A stretch of DNA of 64,000 bases from Anseranas semipalmata (taxonomy: Eukaryota > Chordata > Aves > Anseriformes > Anseranatidae), in assembly GCA_013399115.1 (NCBI GenBank), contig VXAA01000173.1, forward strand, positions 865,905-929,904, given 5' to 3'. Of the stretch, positions 45,879 through 57,799 are shown piece after piece. Made by a program: the position numbers and the translations under genes. Numbering within the stretch: position 1 is the stretch's first letter; each line of letters opens with the position of its first letter. The notes under the pieces are model-generated. The model searched no databases. It was not told the DNA's origin and worked only from the letters and a program-made list of their open reading frames with translations.

Positions 45879-45938
45879 TTTTTTTTTTTTTTTTTTTTTT
45901 TTTTCTTTTTTTTTCTTGTTGGANNAAAAAAAAAAAAA
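45879..45938. repeat. Poly-T run, 2-base assembly gap, poly-A run
   Basis: A 26-base T run (45879-45904) plus a further T-rich stretch is followed by two undetermined bases at 45924-45925 and then 13 A's. These are the only Ns in the window. The abrupt change from poly-T to poly-A across the Ns suggests a low-confidence join at a homopolymer. Confidence 0.9.
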
Positions 45939-48900
45939 GATCATTTAACTAAATTGGTCCAGAAGTTGAACTAGTTCATTAACTGTAAGTTTCTAGTGTA
46001 GTTTCAAACTTAATCACTGTTTATAAACCAATTGCATCTGTAATAAGGATTTACACATGATGAATGACATTAACTTCTAAACGAGCCGTTCTGCGAGTGG
46101 AAGAGCACCGAAGCCTGGTTTCTTGTGGTTTTCTGCTTCAAGGCAGCTTCTCCGAAGCCTAATGAAACCTGCCTCCTGTAAAAGCCTTTCATGCCACAGG
46201 GCTGCTACTAGGGATTCTTTTCCTTATGCCCAGCTGCTATTTTCACAAAACTGATCAGAACTTAATTATCTTCAGGGCTTCTGCCTTCCAAAATCATCCC
46301 CTCCAACTAACTTTTGGATCTGGCTTTCTTGCTAAATGTACCCCTCCGCTTTTTTTTTCTCCTGACAGGGCATGGCAGAATACATTGAAACTTACAGCTT
46401 GTTAACTGCTAATGTTTCCAGGAGGTGTGTTCTGCCTTTTAGACGAGAGGACAACATCTGTCTTGGATATTTATATGTTTGTATTTGGTGGCAAGACAAA
46501 TATAAATTTTCGCAGAGGAGCAAAACAAATCATATATTTGGATCAGTTTCTGTCTCCACAGCTAAGTTGCTGCTTATCTTATCTCGATAAAATCCCCTCC
46601 ATAATGTCTCTTTCCAGCTCGGTGAATTGCTTCTTAATATGTTCAATATTTGCTATTGTTGCTGCGATAGCCTTGTATTGAAAACAGACCTGGTGAAATA
46701 AGCTTCTGTGTGACACAACATGGATGTTGTGCCCGTGCGAGGGGCAAGCTGGGTGGGGTTGCATATCCCAAACCATCACCCGCTCCCTTCGGATGTGCCG
46801 TGAGCTGCATCCCAGCCGCAAGCTGCCGCTGCCTGTCTAGTTGTGCACGAAATGCCCCCTTCTCCTCCCGGCTTGCGCACCTTTGCTCTCCCATTCATTG
46901 TCTCACTAGCACGGCAGTGGCTATTCAGCTCTGTCATTTTTCAAATGTCAGCCAGTAACTCCATCCAGGTTTGCTCCTGCGATGCTGATAACACAATTCC
47001 TACGGCTTAGTCTCTTGTCAAGCACTTTCTCTCCAGGGTATTCTATTTTGCTCATTGTCAGCAGCTTTCTCTGGAGAAACTAAATCCTTCCTTCCCTCCC
47101 CATTTTCTCCTGCCCTTCTGTTAAATAATCTGTCTGCTCACAGCTCAGCCAAAAACGGCTCTCGTGGAAAACTGGGCCCAAAGCCCAAGTGTTGCCTGGT
47201 CACTAACTTGGAGCAGCAAATCCAGGGCAATTGTTTTACCAGCTCGGCTCTGCTGTGGCTCCGGGTCGCCTCAAAGGACTGAGGCAGATCATTGACACTT
47301 CATCACAGGAGGAGCTAAAATTGTTCCCCACTCGCCCGATCGTGCTGCTTCGTGATGTTGGGTCTGCACTGGCTGCCTCCACGTCACCTAGCTGAGCTGC
47401 TCCTGTAGCCTTCCTTCAAGCTTGTTTAAACAGGGACGTCCAGGTGAAAATTAATCCAAGTTAGCCAACAGCATGAATTTAAAGTGGTGTACTTAAACTA
47501 CACTGGCCTGTAGCATGACTGCTCTTATTCAGATTTAAAGTGGCCTTAATTTGGTTGTTTACTTCAAAGCTAAATTCAGTGAAGCCTGCTTCTAATTCTG
47601 GGTAAATGTGTCCACACAGGTGTTTAATCCAGTTTACCTATGCAAATCTTGCTCGGGTTAGCTGCCCTGGTCCTCCGCATGCCAACAGATCTCCGGAGAG
47701 CAGGATATTCCAGGGAATATGTAAGGTTGGTCCGTGCATCGCTGCTGCAGCGGGGCGAGTTTATGCTGCGCTTGCACCAAGGCTCGTTCCCTGTCTGACC
47801 CTGCAGCTTGTGACAGGCTTGTAATGTGGCAGGAAGGAAGGTAGTCCCCTTGAGGACCACCCTCTACCCCTTGAGAGCGAGCAGTGACCCTCATCTGTCC
47901 TCCGCTGTGTTGGTATCTTTGCCCAAGTCCTTGTAGGGGCTGCATAAGCACCAATGTCCTTGTCTAGAAAAGCCGTGGGAGGAAAGGAAATAAATCTCAT
48001 TTTTGTAAGTATAGGGAAAACATGAGAACACAGCTAGTATTAGTGGTGCTTTTGTATTAATAAGTCTCTAATAAAACACCATTTTTTTTTCCAGTCTAAA
48101 AATATTCCTCCAGCTTGGCAGCCTCTTGTAGCTGTGATAATGAATGTGTAGCAGCATGTGCATGCCATAGCTCCTGCCCTTTCCTCCTTGCACTAGCAGC
48201 AGCTCTGCTGCTGTCTTAGGAGAGACTCGAGGGCACGCAGATTGAGCTGTAAGAAAGCTAGTCCTGACTCCTACCTTCTGAAAGGCCGCAGCCTGGAAAT
48301 CATCTCGATTCCAGTGGAACCAAGCATGTTATGGAAATGCCGCGTCCCTGAGCCAGAGAGAGCAGTAGAATACAAAACAAGAATGGCACAAAATTTAAAA
48401 ACAAAAAGCTAATTTTAAAATGATCAAACTAATATATACTTGTATGTCTATATTTATATTTTCTGTGCATCCAAAAATCCGTGGAACACCCTGCTGAAAG
48501 GCAATTACGGAGCTTGGAGCAAAGAAGGCACTCTGCACGCATTCAGGTTTATGAATGTGCGGTACGATGGTTCTTTGGGGTCTTAGCTGAGAGAGGGCCT
48601 TGTTATTGGTGCTGTGTAAATGTGCCCTTGTGCTGTGGAAACTTTTAGTCTAGCCTGATAATAAATGCCAAAACCGTAGCCCGGGCTTGACCATGGACCT
48701 GCTTCGTGGCCAGGTGACACTGGGGAAGGCCGCCTTTCTGCTGGGGGCATGGCCTGTGCTTATACTGTGTTTTTTGGGGTAGGTCTGACAGCTGTGAGCC
48801 CATAGCTTCTGGGGATAGGTGTGTTTGGGAAAGTGGCATGGTCTCATGGAGCTCTTTGCTGCAAACTTGAGCTGGTGGAAGGAAGAATTTTGTCTGAATT

Positions 48901-50749
48901 TCGGTGCGTTAGTGATGTTCATTTCCTCACAGTGCACGTTTTGCGTTCTCCACGGTGCTTGTTGAACTGACATGAGAAGTTTTATACCTGCGTAGCAGGC
49001 CGACTGTTCCAGAGACTCGTTCTTCTCTATTAGCACCAGGGGAGGGATCTTAATTTTTGAGCATCCCTGTGTATGTGATTAAGAAAAAACCCACTGTGCT
49101 GCAGGAAAGGAATCCACTTGTTTTCTGGGGCAGGGGAGAAAGCAGGAGATGTGGCGGGTGTTCTGCGGGATGCAGCGGCGAGGACCCGCAGAGGGCTCTC
49201 CGGTGGCATCCAACCAGTCTCTCTCAACTCCAGAGTTTTTGATTCCTGAACTCAGGCTGTGCCGAAATCCTCCAGAAGGTGCCTGTTGCGTTGCCCCCTG
49301 CCTGGGAGCAGCCCCCCAGTTACTCGGGGACCCCAGGCGAGCAGGGGCTGCGCTCGTCCTGCGGGCAGCCTGGCTGCTGGGAGCAGCCCCAGCGGGACAA
49401 GGGGAGCATGTAGTGATGGATGCAGTCATGTCGAGCCTTTGTCGGCCTCGAGCACCGCACAGGTAGACGCGGGAAGCCTTGCCCTGTCCCCGCAAGATGC
49501 CCGAGCTGCTGTTGCTTGGCTGGGACAGGAGAGCTGCGGTGCCAAGCAGGAGGGTGGGCATGGGGATCCTGCTGCCGTGTGCAAGCCTCCTGCAGTTCTC
49601 CTCATCTCTCTTCCTCTCCGTTTTGGAGACTGTTTAAAGAAATGATGGGCAGATAGCTGATCCTGTGGGCATCAAACAGCCTAAGCTGGGTTACTCTTAT
49701 GCTCTCAGCATTCCCCTAGAAGGATAGTGGGGTGGAAACGTAGTTCCCGTAATCTGCCTTGTCCCAGAAGCAAGCCACAGCTCCTCTGCTCTGTGGCCTT
49801 ACAGGCAGTGTAGAATGAGCTTGGAAGATGGGCAGCTGTTGATCTTTTGGACCAGCTTGGACCATCACAGCCAGAAATTACAAATCACTTCTGAAGCCCA
49901 GATTTTATTTCTGCATTCCTTCCTTTCTCTCAGATGAAAAAAGATGTCCAGATATTTGTCATGTTGTCATCATTCAGGCTTTTCTCTTTGGAGTTCAATT
50001 TAGTCTTATACTCCCCCCCTGCCTGTATGGGTAGCCAGAAATAGATGTGAAGAGCAAAATTTACAGGATACTGGTGTCAAGCTGCAGCCACTTTTGGCCT
50101 GTGAGTTTAGCAAGCGCATGAAGGCTTCCTCGATGGATAGCGGAGGGATATCTCATTGATCGTGTCCAACAGGATGATCCTGGGGAGAGCATGGCTTGGA
50201 GAAATTAAACATTTAGCATGTATCATTTATTATTTAAATTGCATGCCATATCACTAGGTGGGAAAATACCTGCTGTGAGGAGCCCTGCTATTTCTGCTTG
50301 GTTTTCCTCCTTTTCCTCTCTCTCCTTCCCCCACTCTGCTGCTCTTCCCTTGCAACAACTTTGTCCTCTGCAGCAAGCCTCCGTGTTGCAGTTACGCAGA
50401 GGGTGGTGTTAGTCTGGGCTTGGAGTGGCGTCCAAACATATCAAATGGGGAATGGGGCGTGCGATCACAGCCCTGCTGTGCTTTGTCTGCAGACTTTGGA
50501 TGCACATTCCTACAGGTTACCCGCTGATTTCCCATCGCAGTTGAACTCGCGGCTCTCAGCACGCCCCAGCAATACGCTGACAGCTGAATTTGGCCAAGCG
50601 TTTGCCCTTCCTGTTGACATGCATTGCGAGTTTAATCTGTGTGCTCCCATCACATGCAGCTGAAAGATTTATTGCTGCTGGAGGAGCCTCAGAAGAAATG
50701 TCCTTTTCTTGCAGTTTTACCTTGAAGTTTCAGTAGTGGATTGATAATT

Positions 50750-50765
50750 CACTGCACGTGCAGTG
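50750..50765. repeat. 16-bp perfect palindrome with central E-box CACGTG
   Basis: CACTGCACGTGCAGTG is its own reverse complement, with CACGTG at 50755-50760. CACGTG is the site used by bHLH-ZIP factors such as USF and MYC, and the flanking symmetry would present identical half-sites. No gene lies close by. Confidence 0.7.
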
Positions 50766-51507
50766 CACAGGGCACTTATTTCTTCCTAACTCACTTTTGG
50801 AAGGCTGTTCATGACTGGCAATGAGGCAGTCAGGCTCAGCAGAAAAAGGAAAAGCTACAGCAGTGGTCAGATGTGGCCAGAGCACCTGGGGCAAAGGAAA
50901 CTGAAAAGGCTGCAGAAAGGTAAAGTCAGCCATTTCCTTGCACAGTCTCTCTCCTATTCCCTTTCACAAGGACAGTGAGCTGGCTTGCACTGCTTGCATC
51001 CTGGGAAATACTCATAATGGATTTCCCTCTGCAGAAAACATTTACCAGTGACTTTGTCTCTGAAAGAACAGAGCAGAAAATGTAATTGAACCAGCAAATC
51101 ATCAATAGCTTGGTCTACTGGGTAGAGCAGAAGACTTGAGAGACGGGACTCGGAGCCGTTTTCCAGCATGGTTGCAGACTGGGTGCTGGCCCTGGGCCAG
51201 ATGACTCTAGTTTAGTGTTTGCTTGCTCGCTCACCAAAGCCTTGGTGCTCAGCAATTTGACTTCTTGCCACTTGTTTTAGGCCATCCATGGAAGGTATGC
51301 ACCGCGGCCGGCAGGTGGTTTCCAGGCACCTAGCAGAAGAGCGTTTGCAAAGGGAAGAGCGTTACCTCATTTGTTGATTATAGTTCAGAGAAAAAGCCTT
51401 AATGATTGTTTAAATGGAAAACGTTTTGTGTACACAGGAGACAATTCACAGCTGTCACGTGAAGCCTGGTGCTGAACAGTGACAGGCTCCTGCGTAGTCC
51501 TTGTCAT

Positions 51508-51612
51508 TTCAAAGTGCTTGGCAGGTCGGTACCATTATCTCTGTTTTACAGCTGGCAGAACTGGGCCACAAGCAGGTAAAGGGATTGGCAGAAGTAACTC
51601 AGCAGCTGGTTT
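51508..51612 (-). repeat. MIR-like relic
   Basis: CCATTATCTCTGTTTTACAGCTGGCAGAACTGGGCCACAAGCAGGTAAAGGGATTGGCAGAAGTAACTCAGCAGCTGG aligns in order with the reverse MIR core, from ATTTTACAGATGAGGAAACTGAGGC through to ACACAGCTGG. Confidence 0.65.
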
Positions 51613-52380
51613 TTCAGTGCTTTTTTTATAAAACTTGTGTCACTTCAGTAGCAAATGCCAGAAGAAACAAGCCTGTCTATTACAAAAAAAGGGCAACATT
51701 TCAATTTGGAGTGGAAAATTTGGACGGAGGCTCTTCTGTCTCATATCTCTGATTCCTTGCTTTCAGCTTTTCCTCTTCCCTGTGCTTTAGAAGAAATCAG
51801 GACTTTTATACTGACAGTTTTTTTTGTGGAAAAGCTTAAGTTGGGAAATGTTCTACAGGGTTTTAATGGACAGAGAAGAAAAGAACCTCTTCAAACTTAA
51901 TTGCTTTGACATTTCTCTTCCTCAAGTGCTGATGCAATTGTAGAGTATCAAAGCCTGTGTTCAGGATGCTTTAGTGCACACGTCCTAGGAGTGAACCTCC
52001 AAAGGAGGAAAGGCCGGGCATGCATCTATCACAGCTCATTACAGCTCTGCGTCCTACTCTTCTGCCTGCTGAAGCGAACAAGAGCTTTGTATTTCTGACT
52101 AGTGCTTAGAGGCTCAGCTTCTCAGAATTGTTGAGCTGCTGAAGGTCCTGCCTTAGTTGTTGATGCTTGAGCTAAGCTAACATTCAGCGCCCTGCAACAA
52201 GCTTTGCTGAGTGCTGAGGAGCTTGTGAAGGGTCTGTAGATTTGACCCATTTCACCTCAGCATGCAAAAATAAATTTTGAGACTACCTTGAAGCCAGGAA
52301 TATAAAATCAGTCACTCATGGCACATCCATGGGGACACCAATGTCTTGGGTACTGGCTGTGGAGTCCTGTTGTCATGTCT

Positions 52381-52505
52381 GGCTTGCCGTTTGACCCCTG
52401 GCAGACTCTCCGAGCTTGGCCCCCCCCTTTTTTCTTCAGTAAAATGGGGATGATACCAGCTTCCCGGTAAGGCCTGGTTATAGAAATTGGAGTGCTTTGA
52501 AATCC
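52381..52505 (+). repeat. MIR-like relic
   Basis: CTTCAGTAAAATGGGGATGATACCAGCTTCCC, preceded by a degenerate CTGGCAGACTCTCCGAGCTT and followed by GAGTGCTTTGAAATCC, follows the MIR order: CTGTAAAATGGGGATAATA and then a GCGCTTTGAGATCC-type tail. Confidence 0.6.
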
Positions 52506-53645
52506 ATCTTTGCCAATGCTTTAGTGAATGGTATGTTTGACAGACACACTTTGTGTCCTTTTCAGGAGTGGGATATTTATATGAAGGAATTACGTGTGTT
52601 TATTAAGTCTTGCTCCAGTCTGCCTCAATCTAGTGGGAGTGTGAGTAGAATTACAGTTGCATTCGATGATGCCTGGTTTGATGTTGGTTCTTCCAGACTG
52701 GCACTTAATGAAGCTTGGAAAGTCAAGAAAAGTGCTCCAATCAGGCAAGCTCACTACTCTCACTGGAAATTGTAATTAAAGGGGAAGATTTGTCAGGAAC
52801 ATCCAAATGAGAGCCAGATCTGTTTTTGCAAGAAGCAGAAAACCTTTGGACCCTAAGCTGTCCGAGAGCTGCTTCCAAAACTCTGCCCATTCGCTTGAAA
52901 CTAGCCCTCAAAGACCCTCTGCTAATTGTGTTATTGCTGCTTAATCTTGGCAGGCATTTATTTGGCTTCCAGTTACGGTGGGCTTTGGGGAGGAAGGCTA
53001 CATGAAAGCACTGCTGGTGGCAGGGTGAGGGTGGGAAGAGGAGGTTGCTGTGGATGCTGAGCATCCCCTGCCACTCACCGTCTCGGCGTAGGTTCAGTAG
53101 GGCTGGCAGAACTGCCTTATGAAGGAGCAGTCTCAAGAAAAATTGCAAGGCAAGGTGCCCCGCTGTCATATGATGTATGTTACAGGAATAGATCAAGCAG
53201 ATGTTGAGTACAAGAGTGCTAATCTAATACACATTAATGAAATTTGGGACTATTGGTTTATTCAGCTCAAGACGGTGAGCAATAAATCGTTCCTTGATGG
53301 AGCAGATTAGTTTCTTCTGAAGCCTCCAACATCTATACCTCGACATGCAGCTCCACAGCTCCTATAGCCTGCACATGATGTAGGAGGGGAAGCAGGCTGA
53401 TTGGGACGTGTAGGAGGCGATGCTGTACCCCCGTGTTTATAAATGATGAATGCTGTGAGCATAGCTTGCTGTTTGCGAGTAACCAGCCCGCGGTAAGGCA
53501 TGTCCTGATGGGGAAGGAAGGTCGTGATCCCTCCTGTGGGTCATCTCTAGAGGGCACCACCTGCCCCGGGGGCCTCCAGTGGTGCCTGGCATGGCTGGGG
53601 CTCCTGCTGGCCGTGGGCAGGTCTCTGTGTGGGTCTCCCACGTAC

Positions 53646-53733
53646 ATGCGAGATGTGGCCGTGCTGCTCGGCTCTGCGCGAGGCGACTCGAGCTAGCCCA
53701 GAGGCGTGTGCCGGGCTTACAGCGCCGCGCTGG
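53646..53733. promoter_or_regulatory. Short CpG-dense patch
   Basis: About a dozen CpG dinucleotides occur in under 90 bases (for example CTGCGCGAGGCGACTCGAGC and CAGCGCCGCGCTGG), unlike the CpG-poor surroundings. It is too short for a formal CpG island. It might be an unmethylated regulatory patch or just local GC bias. Confidence 0.3.
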
Positions 53734-56700
53734 CTCTCTCTTGGCACCAGTGCCTCACCTGCCCTTTGCCTTTCTCCAGCTTTGCATGTAAATATGTGCA
53801 GCTGGGCTCTGACCTTTTTGAAATGTGCAGGGCTTCATCCCGAGCTCTGGAGCTGAGTGTATCTGTGATACACCCAGGAAACCACAATATCTGTAGGGAA
53901 AAAGACAATGCGATCCTAATTCCTTGTTTTCTCTCTTCCCTTTCCTGATGGGGGCTTTAAATCAGTCTCTGACAGAGCCTCTTTCCCAGTGGTGTTATTT
54001 GTGGGCAGATGCAAATCAACAGAGCTTCCTTCTAATTTGGCCAGTTCAGGCTTTAAGCTTCTCTCTGTCTGGTCTGAAACTCCAAACAGACATGTCTGCT
54101 CCCTTCTTTTCTTACCACTACTCCATTATTCATCCTTCAGGAGATGAGATGAAAGAAAGCCGGAACAAGGACACTTAGGCTGCTGTATTTGAGGGTGGGA
54201 GCAGAGCCATGCTCTGTGGAAAAATGCTAATGTGTGTGCAGAAGCAGAGAGCAGAGGTTGCATCTATAATAGAAACCCACAAAAAGCACAGTCCTAAGGT
54301 TACAAAGTGATGTACTAAAAAGCTAGGAATTGCCAGAAAAGAGGTTTCTGGTGAATCTCAATTTGCACCTTTGTGTATATGCGTTATGATAGTCTTTAAC
54401 TATGCGGCTCCGTTATCCTGTTCCAAAGCTCCCAACCTGCCTCGCTTGGTGTGCAGGATGGATGGTGCTCGCTCGCTCAGCCTCTGTTCAGTAAGGTGTC
54501 TTCTGTGGGGTCCTGTCTATCCCTGTATACATGCTCCGATCCTGCTTGGGAAAACAGACTGGTGAATTTAAAGCCTTATTTATGGGATTTTATGGCATCG
54601 ATTGCTATTGTATCGATATGCTTCACAAACAATAAATAACCCCTCTGGCTCTTAAGAAGGGGCATTTCCTGTTTGGAAATGTCTGTGCCTCAAAACTAAT
54701 GTGAAAATAAGTTACGTTTCGGATGACAAGGACCTGAGGTGATCAAGCACCCAGCCCGAGGCCGTCGGGGTTCAGGACGTGGCTCTTGCAGCCTCGGGTA
54801 GCAATTGCAAGCGCTCGGCCGTTCCACACACCAGGCCGCAGTCTCCTGTCAGGCATCCAGAAAGCACATCTGAGCAAACGTCGGAGCGGCTGCTCAGCGA
54901 TGCGCTGCTCTGAGGTGGTGCCCGGTTCTTGTGGGAGCTGGCTCGGCACCTGGGAGCAGCCCCAGAGGAGCCCCCGGCTCCGCGTGGCTGAGCGGAGATG
55001 CTGACCGTGCTCATCCTGGAGCTTCAAACAGCCCCTGAGGTGGGAGGGGAGAGGCTGGGGGCTTGGGGGTTTTGTTGAAGTGTTTGGTTCCGCCTTTGTT
55101 GCGTTGCTGATTGGGGACAATAGTTTTCCATTTGAAAAAGTGGCCCTTCTTTAACATCATTTTCTTTTCAAAAATGGTCTTTTGTAGAAGGGGAAATACG
55201 AGAAAGTTTAGACCAGCTTCTTCCTCTTGCTGTGATACAGGAACCAGTGACTGCTCTGTAGCACGTTAATGCACCTTGTGCACCCTCCTGCACGCCTCAG
55301 CGAGCGGTAGCTGGAAGGTCGCTGCATGATGTGCTGCTGTCACCAAACCTCCCCTTTTTCTGTTTGGGACGCGTGGATGCCCAGCATACTGTCACGTCCA
55401 TGTCTGGGGGGTGCCTTCAGGTATTTTCATTCCGTCCTCTGCGGTAGCAGATGAGGCAGCCCGTGCTCCAGTTCCCATCCTTTTGGGGCTAGATGAAGGG
55501 AGAGCAGAGGTTGAGGTGGCTTCAGAGGAAAGAAACCAAAGGTGCAAACCAAACAAAAAATCCTTTAAGTGACTGTTAGGATCCCCATCGGGAAAGAAAA
55601 TAAGGGTGGCCTGAGGAAAACTAAAAGATCCCGACGAAATAAATGAAACCTGTGAAAGGCAAGCATGTGGTAGAAGGGAGAGGGGCAAGGCAGATGTCTT
55701 CCCATCCTCAGGAGCAAGTCAGGGGCTGTGGATGCATTTCTGCTGGCTGCCTGCCCGCCTGTCTGAGAACCTGGCCCTGTCTGGCGCCTTTTTTTTTTTT
55801 TTTTTTCCCCTGAATCTTGTGTTTGAATTTACAACTTGAAGTGCAGCAGAAAGGTTCTCCTGGAACATTGCCGTTGATGAGATTGTCTGCCCACAAGGGT
55901 GAGTGCCGATTTGGAGGAGGGAGAGGCTTGGTTTTTACTTGCATGCCTTTTGTGAACTTGTATTGCCCTGCTTATTGCTCTTAGTTCTGAGTTTCTGCTG
56001 TACTGCGTTTCTGTGGGCTAGTTGGCTTTTAGTCGTGTTTGACACTTGTGGGTCAGGAACAGTTTATCCCCAGATATATCCCGAGTTCAGTGCCCGGTGG
56101 ATCTCATTGGGATTTTCTGTGTAGTCTAGGAGCGGAGGGGAAATGGGGCCGAGGTACAGAGCACAGACAGAAGCCATGAAGACCATCGCAGCCACCTCCT
56201 GCGATGGGTGACACAGCTCACCCACGCTTCCTCTCGGGAGCGTGCCAGGTGACTTGTTCTCACTGAGGCTTCCCAGGTCTCCGGTCTTCAAATGCTCACG
56301 CAGTTTGAATAATGCATGAAGTTCCAGCACCTGCTGGGGTCAAATATTCTTCTCTAGCCTCTTAGATCTTTAGAAGACAAATACCTTTTTACTTGAAAAC
56401 CTTCCCCTTGCCCTCTGTGCTACCTGTTCCCCTAAGCTGTCGCGCTTTCTGCAAACCTTCCATCTTTCTAAATACCCAATTGCCACGAGGGTTAACAGCC
56501 CTCTCGTACAAGGATCTCGTTCCTTCCTGTTGGCTTTGATAGTTAGAAGGGCGACTTTTCTTTCTCCATGAAGGCGGCAGCCTGACTGACTGTATTTGGC
56601 CGCAATGATTAAATTCAGCCAAGCCATAGCAGGGTGCTGTGCATCTGGGGACATTCACCTTTCTCTTCCCCTTGCCCCTCATTAAGCAGACTGTGGGAGT

Positions 56701-57799
56701 TTCTTCTGCAATGCTGGGTAGGCACTGGGAGGTGTAACAGGGAACGTGTTGGGTCAGCTACGACCAGGACATCCGCATATGTGGGGCTGTGGCCGCTCAG
56801 GAACGTGTCCCCTCCTCTCCGCGTGTGGGTGGCCTCTGCCCCGCTCTGCGACCTGCAGAAGGGAGCTGGGGCACCGCGCCGTGTACGTGCCTGAGGCAGG
56901 TGCTGGGGTGTTACGCAGTGAAGCAGGAGCTGCTGGCGTGATTCTGGTGCTCAGTGGGCATCTCTTGGCACAGACGGGGACAACTCCTGTCCCTCTGTAC
57001 AAAACGACCTCAGGCTGGGAGTTGCCGTCGCAGTATTGCTGGCAGAGGCCTGGTAACTCCGAGCCCTTGCAGGGAGGGAAGTCCGCAGCGCGATGTAAAG
57101 AGCAGGCAGAACAGCCACCAGCTCTGCCACGAGTCTGGAGGAGGCTGTGCTGGCAGAGAGGGGTTTCCAGACAGGCGATAAGGCAGATACCATAAGAGGA
57201 GCCCGTCTTGGCTGCCGGTTAGGACCTAAAAGTGCAGGGGGATGTCTGAAGTGACGGGTGTCTGCCTGGGGGCCGAGGGCTGACTTTGGCCCCCTGGGGC
57301 AAGGAGGGATCAGTGGCTCTGGACTGTGAGGGTCAAGGTGCTCATGGCAGAGTTAGGGCGCTGTAAATTTAACTGTGCATTGCAGCAGGTCTTCCCCTGC
57401 TTGCTGCAGGACGGCCTGTTCCTTACTTAGCAGGTGCTGTTTGCAGGTAGCGCCTTCACTTTTGTGCTCTGTAGCTGCGTGGTTTGAGGACGGGGCGGGA
57501 TGCACCGCAGGCCACAGCTGTCACAGTGCCTCTGTGTGTGTGCCAGGCAGCAGTGCTGGAGCCTGCAGTGCCCCAGGTTTGAGCAGGTGGCGGGGGATTC
57601 GTGACGAGGTTTCCTCAGGACACCCCAACCCCCCGGCATTAAGCCAGAACTGGTTCCGTTCCGATTCCTGTTCCCCCCCGGCTGCTCCAGCTGTTGGGAT
57701 GCAGGGGCTGCTCAAACAACAGATGTTGGGCAACATGCACGTCTCTGTGTCTTGTTCATGTGCCAGAGATCTACAGTGTGGAAAGCCTAAGCGATTACC

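Noticed and set aside
49079..49645. Overlapping 105-, 128- and 160-codon frames on both strands
   Set aside because: Several frames are open at once in a GC-rich patch, with low-complexity products and no recognisable family. This is typical of chance frames.
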